Made by a program: the position numbers and the translations under genes
From: Planctomycetota bacterium
GTDB taxonomy: Bacteria > Planctomycetota > Planctomycetia > Planctomycetales > Planctomycetaceae
Reading direction: 5' to 3'
Assembly (NCBI GenBank): GCA_003669125.1
Contig: QWQF01000272.1
Span: 1-41,857 of the forward strand
DNA: 41,857 bases
Notes under the pieces: model-generated
Told to the model about the DNA's origin: nothing
The model's database searches: none
Seen by the model: only the letters and a program-made list of their open reading frames with translations
Shown: piece by piece, positions 1 to 7,501 of the stretch
Position numbering within the stretch: the stretch's first letter is position 1
Layout: each line of letters starts with the position of its first letter

Positions 1-1419
1 AGACCTTCGCGGATGGTGATGATCGCGTCGTTGGCACTGCCGACTTTGATCTCGCGAGTTTCAAACGTGCCGTCCTCGTGCGGGATCGCGACGAAGAATT
101 TGTCACCGCGAGCAATCGCCGCGTCGATCGGGATTTGAAGCTGCGAATCCTGCTTCTCAACCAGTACGTCGACCTGAGCCGACATTCCCGGCCGCAATTC
201 TTCGGGCGGGTTGTGAATTTCAATCTCGACGGCGTATTCCTTGATGTGCGACGTGTAGATGTTGCCGCTTGGAATGGGATACTCGCTGACCACGGCCACG
301 ATGCCGGTGAGCGGCTGATCGGGGAGTGCGTCAGTAGTGACTTCCGCGGTCAGACCCTTGCGAACCAGACTGATGCGCGACTCATGTACCTTCGCCATCA
401 CCCGCATGCGAGTGGGATCGGGTAAACGAATCAGGATCTGACGCTCGCGCACCGGCATGCCTTCAGCGATCAATAGCTCGCCGGTGGTTTTGCCCCGATT
501 GGCGTCGTTGGCGTAGACGACTTGGCCGGCAGCCGTTGCGTGGATGATGCACTTCGCGATCTGCCCTTCGATTTCTTTGAGCCGCTGCTTATCGAGTTGC
601 CAGGTCTTTTGGCGAGCATCCAGTTTCGCGCGATCCGTCTGAATGTCCGCCTTCAGCAGCGTGAGCATCTTCAGCTTCGAGAATTTTTTGAGAACCTCCA
701 GCTTGGTCGTGGCGACCCCTAGTTCAATGAGAGCCTTCTTCACCGCGAAGCGATCCGCATCAAGCTGGACTTGAGAAACATAACCGCGTTCGGCCAGCTT
801 CTGGCTGTAGGCGAGATACTCTTCCGCGCGGCGTTGGTTTTCATCGGCGACAACGAGCGCGCTTTCCAACGTCTCTTGCTGTTCGCGGAAGGTGCCCTCT
901 TCGTATTCGTTCAGAGTCAACTCGGCCGAGCGGAAGGCGGCCTCGGCTTCGATTGCCAGGGCTTCGCTGCCGCTGCAGGTGATCTGCTGTTGGATCAATT
1001 CCGTTTGCAACGCCGAATCGTCCAGCTTCACCAAGAAGTCTCCCGCCTTGACGCGAGTTCCTTCCGGGACGATCTCCAGAATGCTCGTGCCGCTGGCGTT
1101 TCGAGACCGCACCTCGCAGCGGACCTCAATGCTGCTGGAGCTTTCGATTTCGCCTTGCTCCAGCACACGATTGAGGAACGGTCCGATGGTGACCTCGGCG
1201 GTCAGGACGTTCGGGGCCGCCTCGCGGTGGAGGAAGTCTGGCAGAAATTTCCACGCCGCCAACGGAGCACTGATCACCGCCAAGACGAACACGGTCGTCC
1301 AGAGCGTTGAACCACGGCGATGTTGATCGCGCGCTACGACCACACCGTCATGGCCAGAAGCCAAACGGACACGGTCTGAGCGAATCGCTGCGCTCGATTC
1401 GGCAAGAAGGCGTCGCATG
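1..1419 (-). CDS. HlyD-family efflux periplasmic adaptor (partial, C-terminus off window)
   Basis: Membrane fusion protein that would link an inner-membrane transporter to an outer-membrane channel. The minus frame is open from an ATG at 1419 (MRRLLAESSAAIRS) to base 1, 473 codons, so the C-terminus is missing. An in-frame stop lies a short way upstream and no other start codon falls between, which fixes the start; no clear Shine-Dalgarno is visible. One membrane segment at about residues 45-62 (WTTVFVLAVISAP) is followed by a lipoyl/barrel-sandwich half (EVRSRNASGTSILEIVPEGT, VKAGDFLVKLD), a long helical hairpin rich in E, Q and K, the second lipoyl half and a beta-barrel segment (LRPGMSAQVDVLVEK). 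It lies 136 bases downstream of a TolC-like gene on the same strand, the usual order for a type-I or MacAB-like efflux unit; the transporter gene would be expected beyond base 1. The substrate cannot be told. Confidence 0.88.
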
Positions 1420-1555
1420 TTTTGGATTGGGCAAGACCGGCGGGAGCCGGTGGTTTCAGGAAGGAGCCCGCTGGTCGCGAGCTATCTGGCAAGGCACTGA
1501 GGAGGGAACCAATCGAGAAGCATGGTGAGTATCGTCATCGGCGGCACAGGATACT

Positions 1556-4105
1556 TCAGCAGGAACGGCTTGTCAGCCCAGTGATTTCCGTTGGACCGGG
1601 AAAAGTCCGCCATGTCTTGCCGGTCGTAGCGTCTTCCCGACGGGATGTTCCTGACTCCAGATCACTCGGATCAGGTGGCAAAGACAGCTTTGGCGCGATC
1701 GGGCCGGGATCAATCCAGAGACCTTCTTGATTCAACTGCATCGTCCCCATCTCAAAATCGAGCAGCACACGCAGTACCTCGAAACCGATCCACGAATTCA
1801 GAAAATCATTTTGAGCATCGAGCAAGTCGTTGAGCGCGGACACCAAGTCACGCGCGGCCGTCGGTGTCGTTTGGGCCTGCGCGGCGACTCCGGGGGCGAG
1901 CGGTCCCTTCGGTGGCTCGACCAGTCGCAATCGAGCCTGCGCGACCTGTGATGCAGCGACCAATACCGCCGCACGGCGAATCTCAAAATTGATTTGACCG
2001 AGGTCGATGATCCGCAGTGTGTTTCGCAGGCTTTGGCTGATCTGATCTTCGAAGAGCATGTAATCGCGTCGCGCATGTTGATACTCGATCAAAGTTTCGC
2101 GGTACTTGTTTCGTTCGGCCAACCGAGTGATTGGCGAATCGAATTCCAGGCCCATCCGAAGACGGCCCTTGTCGGCCGTGAACTCGGTGGGGTTGTCTCC
2201 GCGCGTGCCGAGGTCGCCGCTGACCGTCAGGTCCAAGCCGCTTTGCAGTTCGTTCCCAGTGACTTCGATTTGACGCCAAGCATCGACTAAGTTGGCGCGA
2301 ACATTCATCCAATCGAGGCGATGTTGCCGAGCTGTTTCCAGAGCCTGCGATTCGGAAACCTCCAACGGGATCAGTTCAACCGCCTCCAATCGAATCGAGG
2401 CCTGAATGAGCATCGACTCCAAGACCACACCTGACAGTTCCGTGGTCAGTTCGAGCAGTGCCTTGCGTCCCTCCTTCGGTTTCTCGCGCAGTTCGTCCAC
2501 GGACAGAGCACGAGTGGCAATCATTAGTTTTTCAAACTCTTCGGAGTTCTTCGCCAGCCGCACCTGATGTTTCTCGATGCGCGCACCGATCAACTCCGCA
2601 TCGAAGAGTTCCGAGGCGACGTCGTAGCCGTAGCTTTGAGTCTGCTCACGAAGCTGATTCAGACGCAGGACGCGTTGTGGCGATGTGGCGAGTAACTTGT
2701 CGAGATCGGCTCGCGACGAATCCAACTGTCGAAGCATGCGCGGCCCGAACGCCAGCAACTCGCGATAGCGTTCAGGGAGCTTCATCTCTTCCGGCGGGAC
2801 CGACTCGGAACGCAACGGCTCCAGCAGATTATTGATTTGATCCAGCAAGGTGGTCAGGTCTGGATCGAAAAAATTGAAGCGATCAATCATTGGATCGGCG
2901 ACGCGGATCGGAAGACTCGGCGGCAGACCGAGGTTGATTTTGAACCGATCCACACGGCCCGCGTAAGCCGCGCGTGCCGTCAGCAGACTGCTCTGAGTGT
3001 TGTAGTACGCCTGCCGAGTCTGATCGACTTGCAGTCGCTGCACTCGTCCCGCCGTGAACATGAACTCGAACTGCGTCACGCTGTCCCGCAACGCGGCAAG
3101 ATTGCCTGTCTGATTCCTGAGCCGTTGTTGTTCTTGCAGAACCCCAAGAAAGCCGTCGATCGGAGGACTTCCCACGCGACCCGTCGGCGTGCCCGCGAGC
3201 ACTCCGAGTCCTTTCTGGCCGACCGCCCCATTTGGCGACGGGCCATCGCCAGAGCTTTGTCCGGTGACCACCTTGACGTAGAAGCCTTGCCGAAACTGTT
3301 GCATCTGCCGCACGTTGGCTAGCAGTCGCCGCTCCGCCAAGGTCAGCCCTGCAAGCACATAAGCCCGACCGCCGAACTGTAGCAGTGGTTGCTTGAGACT
3401 GAAGTCCAGCACCGATCCGATCATCTCCGAATCGCTGCCGGAGAATTGCCACATCAATGAGTTCGCGAGGTTCGCGGTGAACTCACCGCCAGACGCAGTG
3501 AGCTTGCCTACGGAGCCAGTCGTCGTCGTTCGCAGCACGCTCCGGCCATCCGGTCCGGACCGATCGACGCCGTCGAAGGTCGATGTCGTCGCATTCTGCG
3601 CGAAGAACTGAGCATCAAATCGGAACCGCTGAAACGTCACGTCCAGAGCGGAGAGATACAAGTCTTCCAGTTCAGTCTGATACTCGCGCGACTGTTTGCG
3701 AGCGACTCGCACGGAGTTCACTAGGTCGAGCACCACTTCGCCCTTCTCGTCTCGCGGCAGTGACGACTGCCACGTTTGAGCATCGACAAATGGAGCATCG
3801 CCTTTGTCGTGCCAATGCTTCCAGCCGCGATGCCCGTCGACGCAGTGCATCAACTGATGCGAGGTCGGATCATCGGGCGGCATCGGCTCGCAGTCGGGAT
3901 CGAACGGATCGGACAGCCGCGAATCCGCCGGCGGAGTCACATCACCGTAGTCGAAGTAGCCGTTCTTCTCGGCGACCGTCTTGCGCACGTCGTCGTCCGC
4001 CTGCTTGCGCCACCAAGCCCGAGTGCAGCCGGAGTTGGCAAGCAAGAGCATGCCGAGACTCAGCGACAACCAGGCAAACTGGCGAAATGGGAGAAGCATT
4101 TGCAC
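1556..4105 (-). CDS. TolC-family outer membrane efflux lipoprotein
   Basis: Outer-membrane channel partner of the adjacent HlyD-like adaptor. The 849-residue product starts MQMLLPFRQFAW with a hydrophobic segment ending LLANSGC, so Cys27 is a likely lipidation site although the lipobox is not canonical. After it comes CTRAWWRKQADDDV, a charged segment I recognise from planctomycete TolC-like proteins. The rest is alpha-helical with two repeats of the outer-membrane-efflux type: many Q/R/L heptads, 'LDFSLKQPLLQFGG' near the first strand region and 'MGLEFDSPITRLAERN' near the second. At 849 residues it is far longer than E. coli TolC (about 490); the extra length lies in the N-terminal region and an enlarged helical middle. 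It is the first gene of the efflux pair. The 517 bases upstream contain only gene remnants, so its promoter probably lies there, but I cannot point to one. Confidence 0.85.
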   Translation of the reverse strand: MQMLLPFRQFAWLSLSLGMLLLANSGCTRAWWRKQADDDVRKTVAEKNGYFDYGDVTPPADSRLSDPFDPDCEPMPPDDPTSHQLMHCVDGHRGWKHWHDKGDAPFVDAQTWQSSLPRDEKGEVVLDLVNSVRVARKQSREYQTELEDLYLSALDVTFQRFRFDAQFFAQNATTSTFDGVDRSGPDGRSVLRTTTTGSVGKLTASGGEFTANLANSLMWQFSGSDSEMIGSVLDFSLKQPLLQFGGRAYVLAGLTLAERRLLANVRQMQQFRQGFYVKVVTGQSSGDGPSPNGAVGQKGLGVLAGTPTGRVGSPPIDGFLGVLQEQQRLRNQTGNLAALRDSVTQFEFMFTAGRVQRLQVDQTRQAYYNTQSSLLTARAAYAGRVDRFKINLGLPPSLPIRVADPMIDRFNFFDPDLTTLLDQINNLLEPLRSESVPPEEMKLPERYRELLAFGPRMLRQLDSSRADLDKLLATSPQRVLRLNQLREQTQSYGYDVASELFDAELIGARIEKHQVRLAKNSEEFEKLMIATRALSVDELREKPKEGRKALLELTTELSGVVLESMLIQASIRLEAVELIPLEVSESQALETARQHRLDWMNVRANLVDAWRQIEVTGNELQSGLDLTVSGDLGTRGDNPTEFTADKGRLRMGLEFDSPITRLAERNKYRETLIEYQHARRDYMLFEDQISQSLRNTLRIIDLGQINFEIRRAAVLVAASQVAQARLRLVEPPKGPLAPGVAAQAQTTPTAARDLVSALNDLLDAQNDFLNSWIGFEVLRVLLDFEMGTMQLNQEGLWIDPGPIAPKLSLPPDPSDLESGTSRREDATTGKTWRTFPGPTEITGLTSRSC

Positions 4106-4290
4106 TCGTGCGCCACACAGGAAAGCGGAGTTGGATGATTGAACTCAGCTTTCGTCATCGGCGCTGGACCGTGCAAAAGTTTGACGCAATTGCCGATGAC
4201 ACCGATGTCACATTTCCCAAACCACCCAAGCGACTCAGTGCCCCACGATTCGGTCGCGGAGCGATCGCGAGACGATGCGGATGCGCCGTG

Positions 4291-4440
4291 CTACGCGTGA
4301 TACTCTTCAATCAAGTTGACCACCGCCTGGACCACCAGCAGGTGCTGTCGGACTCGGTCGTGGAACGGACCACGCATCCCGGTTTCGATTGTGAAGCCTG
4401 GGCCGTATTGCCGAGCGGAAAAGTCGAGCAGATGGAATGA
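4291..4440 (-). pseudogene. C-terminal fragment of an unrecognised protein
   Basis: About 48 codons with coding-like composition end at a stop at 4293-4291: LLDFSARQYGPGFTIETG, MRGPFHDRVRQHLL and VVNLIEEYHA. This frame is closed upstream by stops near 4480 and has no plausible start, so it looks like the surviving 3' end of a gene. It is offset by one frame from the GNAT-like N-terminus just upstream. The family is not recognised; a metallopeptidase-like C-terminus is only a guess. The opposite strand is also open here, so coding status is uncertain. Confidence 0.35.
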
Positions 4441-4508
4441 AAAGGCTCCAGGTCCGCGGCATGTCCGTCACGGAAAATCAGACGCTCAGTTTCGAGTGGG
4501 ATTGTCAT
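4425..4508 (-). pseudogene. GNAT acetyltransferase N-terminal remnant
   Basis: From an ATG at 4508 the frame reads MTIPLETERLIFRDGHAADL then EPFHSICS. This is the opening strand and helix of RimJ/RimL-type GNAT N-acetyltransferases (LETERLxLR, then a short helix with xDLxPFHxIxS). After about 28 codons the resemblance stops and the frame continues as low-quality Ser/Thr-rich sequence to a stop at 4311. A GNAT domain needs roughly 150 residues, and the acetyl-CoA loop (Q/RxxGxG/A) is absent, so this is a truncated, non-functional piece. The rest of the 517-base gap (4106-4622) shows nothing else I can support. Confidence 0.45.
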
Positions 4509-4622
4509 GGACGACCAACTCTCCGGCGTGAGTTTCAACGATCTGGGCGCAGTCAACGCCGAGCTTTTTGCAACGCATCATTCTCACGAGCCACAGCGAT
4601 CGTGCTCGCCGTGTGTGGTCTT

Positions 4623-6017
4623 CTACCCGGAGAAGCCCGATTCAAGCAGCGGTTCCACCGGTTGGCCGATGCTGGCGGGGCGCGTGAAGCCATCCAAGCC
4701 GAGCCGCGTTCCGGGGTCGATCCCCAGTGCGCGGTACAGCGTCGCGCCGAAGTTTTCGGGCGAGACCGGGTACTCGTGGACGTAAGCCCCCTGTTTGTCC
4801 GACGCACCGTGGACCATGCCGCCGCGCACTCCGGCACCGGCGAGCAGTGACGAATAACAGGCGGGCCAGTGGTCACGTCCCTGATTGGCAACCTTCGGCG
4901 AACGACCGAACTCGCCCACCATCACGACCAGCGTGCTGTCGAGCAGCCCTCGATCGGACAGATCGTCGAGCAGCGCGGAGACCGACTGATCGATGCGCGG
5001 CAGGGCGAACCCCAAGCCATACGATCCCGTTCCGAAGATGCTGCCGATGTGAGCGGCCACCGGACCGTGCATGTCCCACGTCTGGACGTTGGTGAACTTC
5101 TCGCCCTCCGCCAAGCCGCACCAGGCGGTGACGTTCACCAACCGCGTCCCCGCCTCGATCAATCGCCTCGCCATGAGCAAGTTCTGGCCGAGCGGATGTC
5201 GGCCGTAACGGTCGCGAACCGTGTCGGGCTCGCCGGTGAGATCGAAGGCGCGTCGCGCCCGAGTTCCGGTGACCAGGTCGAACGCCTGTTCTTGAAATCG
5301 ACGGAATCCGGATGCCAGAGTTGTTCCGCCGCTTGCCCCGGAGGATTCCAGTCCGTGCAGCAGTTGCTGACGGCCAAGAAGTCTCTCGTTGGTCGAACCG
5401 GCGGGCGGATCGAAGGCCGTGAACCGAAAGTTGTCGGTGCTCGGATTGTCCAGATCGGTTCCCACTCTCAACGGACTGAACGCCGGGCCGAGGAACCCGC
5501 CACGGAGGTATCGCGGTTCGACGTCTCCCGCCAAGTTCTGCAACCAGACATAACTCGGAATGTTTTCCGTGGCCGGCCGGACACGGGCGACGACCGAACC
5601 GAAGTACGGCGTGTCGGGCGTCGGGACTGAGTGACCGGTCATGGCGACGTGCATCCCACCATCGTGCCCGCCGTTGCCGTGCGTCATTGAACGGACCACG
5701 GCAAACCGGTCGGCCTGCAATGCCAGTCGAGGCAGCAACTCGCACACATCGAGGCCCGGTGTCCGCGTCGCAATCGGTTGATACGGTCCGCGGACATCGA
5801 GCGGCGCATCGGGCTTCGGGTCGAGGCTGTCGATGTGACTGGCACCGCCGTACTGCACGATGAAGATGCACGAACGCACCGGCCCGCTCGAGCCGCCAAT
5901 GGCGAGCGGTTCGCCGGCGTGCAAGAACTCTGGCAGAGTCAGACCCAACGCGCCGATCCCGCCGACGTGCAGCAGTTGCCGACGCGAGATCGATGGAGAA
6001 TGCTGCGTGTCACGCAT
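4623..6017 (-). CDS. DUF1501 family TAT-exported protein
   Basis: 464-residue protein of the DUF1501 family, which belongs to the alkaline phosphatase/sulfatase-like fold; its reaction is not established. The start is ATG at 6017 (MRDTQHSPSISRRQLLH) because GGAGG sits 7 bases upstream; the open frame runs further but overlaps the upstream gene. A twin-arginine signal (SRRQLLHVGGIGALGL) is followed by the family landmarks: FIVQYGGASHIDSLDPKPDA, RSMTHGNGGHDGGMH, 'ARRLIEAGTRLVNV', 'WDMHG', then 'MVGEFGRSPKV' and 'GRDHWPACYSSLLAGAGVRG'. The conserved His/Asp positions suggest a metal site. It is third in the operon after the DUF1592-type cytochrome and DUF1552 genes, 41 bases behind the latter. 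That arrangement is unusual, since DUF1501 normally follows a DUF1553 gene. Confidence 0.9.
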   Translation of the reverse strand: MRDTQHSPSISRRQLLHVGGIGALGLTLPEFLHAGEPLAIGGSSGPVRSCIFIVQYGGASHIDSLDPKPDAPLDVRGPYQPIATRTPGLDVCELLPRLALQADRFAVVRSMTHGNGGHDGGMHVAMTGHSVPTPDTPYFGSVVARVRPATENIPSYVWLQNLAGDVEPRYLRGGFLGPAFSPLRVGTDLDNPSTDNFRFTAFDPPAGSTNERLLGRQQLLHGLESSGASGGTTLASGFRRFQEQAFDLVTGTRARRAFDLTGEPDTVRDRYGRHPLGQNLLMARRLIEAGTRLVNVTAWCGLAEGEKFTNVQTWDMHGPVAAHIGSIFGTGSYGLGFALPRIDQSVSALLDDLSDRGLLDSTLVVMVGEFGRSPKVANQGRDHWPACYSSLLAGAGVRGGMVHGASDKQGAYVHEYPVSPENFGATLYRALGIDPGTRLGLDGFTRPASIGQPVEPLLESGFSG

Positions 6018-6058
6018 GCGAAGGCCTCCGGTCATAAAAGTCGCCGACGACGAGTCGA

Positions 6059-7411
6059 TTACACGAGTTCCTTGAGGATCCCGTCCGCCTCGCCTCCCTG
6101 AAAATTCTTGGGGAGCGGAACCTGCATCCGGTCGAACACTGTACTCCACAGGTTGCCGAGGCGGACGTCTTCTTTGATGAGGTGGCCTTGGTGTTTTACT
6201 CCCAGGCGTGCTCCGCCGGCGAGCATGGCCGGCAGGTGATGATTGTGGTGCGCGTTGATCGCGCCGCCGCTGCTGCCGTAAGCGACCAGTGTGTGGTCGA
6301 GCAACGTGCCGTCCCCCTCTTTGATCGACTTCAGCTTGTTGAGGAAGTAGGCCCAATCTTCCAGGTACCAGATGTCGGCTTGAGTCCACCACTTGAGCAT
6401 GTCGGGGTCTTCGCCGTGATGGGTCATGCCGTGGTAGTTGTACGGGTTGCCCATGTCTTTCCACGCGCCGGTGCCGTCCGAGCCATCCATGCGCGCGAGG
6501 TAGGCGATGACTCGCGTGCTGTCGGTCTGCAACGCCAGCGCGATCACGTCGTACATCAGCCGTTGATAGCGGCGATATTCCAGTCCTGACTTGTCAGGAT
6601 CGAGCGACTGCTCTTTGCCGAACTGGATCGTCGCGACGCTCGGCTTCGGTTTGCGGAGCCAGTCCTTCTCCTCCTGCATCCGTCGCTCGAGATCGCGCAC
6701 GCCGGTCAGGTACTCGTCGAGCTTGCGACGATCGTCGACACCCAGCGTCCCATTCAACTGCCGCGCTTCATCGCCGAGCGAATCGAGCACGCTGGCCCGC
6801 CGCACGAACTCCGCTTCGCGAGCATTCAGCGACTCGGCCGTGTCCTGCCGGAACAACTGATCGAACAACACATGCGGCCGATTCTCCGACGGAATCGGCG
6901 TGCCACTGGGACTCCACGAAAGCGTCTGGTCGTAATAGCCGCCGAAGCCGGTCCCCCGTTTGATCCCCAACGACAACGACGGAAACCGAGTCTGCCGACC
7001 GATCGCCGCTGCCAGTTCCTGATCGCACGAGACCCGCAGATTCGCCCCCGCGCTGCGTGTGTTGGTCCCGGTCAGAAACGTGCGATCGCCGACATGCCCG
7101 CCGGAATACGTCAGCTTCAGACCTGACACGACCGTGAACTCGCGCCGCAGTTCTTCCAGCGGCTTCAAAATCGGCGTGACGGTGTAATCGACCCCCGTGT
7201 CGGCGGGAGTGAAATCGCGACCGTTGATCCCCAGCCCGAAGAAACAGAAGACCGCCCGTCGTGGCGTTTCGTTCGCCGCGATGTCGCCCGCCGTGCTCAC
7301 CGAGCGGGAGTTCGTGCTCATCGCATCGAGCCACGGCAACGCGAGGCTGATGCCCGCCCCTTTCAAGAACGTGCGGCGAGCCAGTATCGGACGGCGTTTC
7401 AAAATGTTCAT
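6059..7411 (-). CDS. DUF1552 family TAT-exported protein
   Basis: 450-residue DUF1552 protein, function unknown, normally the partner of a DUF1592-type cytochrome. The start is ATG at 7411 (MNILKRRPILARRTFLKGAG), with GGAG 8 bases upstream; a TTG two codons earlier is less likely. The twin-arginine signal is ARRTFLKGAGISLALPWLDA. Family landmarks follow: 'FCFFGLGINGRDFTP', 'RTFLTGTNTRSAG' and 'SCDQELAAAIG' in the first half, a helical segment with 'KLDEYLTGVRDLERRMQEE' in the middle, then 'MYDVIALALQTDSTRVIAYL', 'YHGMTHHGEDPD' and 'VAYGSSGGAINAHHNHHLPA' towards the C-terminus. The His-rich GGAINAHHNHH motif is typical and could bind a metal. It sits 90 bases after the cytochrome gene, with an imperfect inverted repeat between them. 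Confidence 0.9.
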   Translation of the reverse strand: MNILKRRPILARRTFLKGAGISLALPWLDAMSTNSRSVSTAGDIAANETPRRAVFCFFGLGINGRDFTPADTGVDYTVTPILKPLEELRREFTVVSGLKLTYSGGHVGDRTFLTGTNTRSAGANLRVSCDQELAAAIGRQTRFPSLSLGIKRGTGFGGYYDQTLSWSPSGTPIPSENRPHVLFDQLFRQDTAESLNAREAEFVRRASVLDSLGDEARQLNGTLGVDDRRKLDEYLTGVRDLERRMQEEKDWLRKPKPSVATIQFGKEQSLDPDKSGLEYRRYQRLMYDVIALALQTDSTRVIAYLARMDGSDGTGAWKDMGNPYNYHGMTHHGEDPDMLKWWTQADIWYLEDWAYFLNKLKSIKEGDGTLLDHTLVAYGSSGGAINAHHNHHLPAMLAGGARLGVKHQGHLIKEDVRLGNLWSTVFDRMQVPLPKNFQGGEADGILKELV

Positions 7412-7435
7412 GAGCAAGACTCCGGTTTCAATTTC

Positions 7436-7499
7436 GCACGACGCGCAAGCGAGGGGCTTATTCGTGAGTGCCCCGTGCCACTCACTTGCGTGTCGTACG
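7436..7499. repeat. Imperfect inverted repeat, gene-end family
   Basis: Arms at 7436-7457 (core CGACGCGCAAGCGAGGGG) and 7474-7499 pair imperfectly around a short loop. The core resembles the arms at 36623 and 41353. It lies directly after the stop codon of the DUF1592-type gene and before the DUF1552 gene. No T-tract follows, so it is not a classical intrinsic terminator. Confidence 0.55.
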
Positions 7500-7501
7500 A
7501 G

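Noticed and set aside
78..1326. Several plus-strand open frames at the start of the window
   Set aside because: They are opposite a continuous minus-strand HlyD-family reading frame that has full domain logic.
6018..6464. N-terminal extension of the DUF1501 frame at 4623
   Set aside because: Overlaps the DUF1552 gene, has Arg/Pro/Gln-rich composition, and a strong ribosome site supports the internal ATG at 6017.
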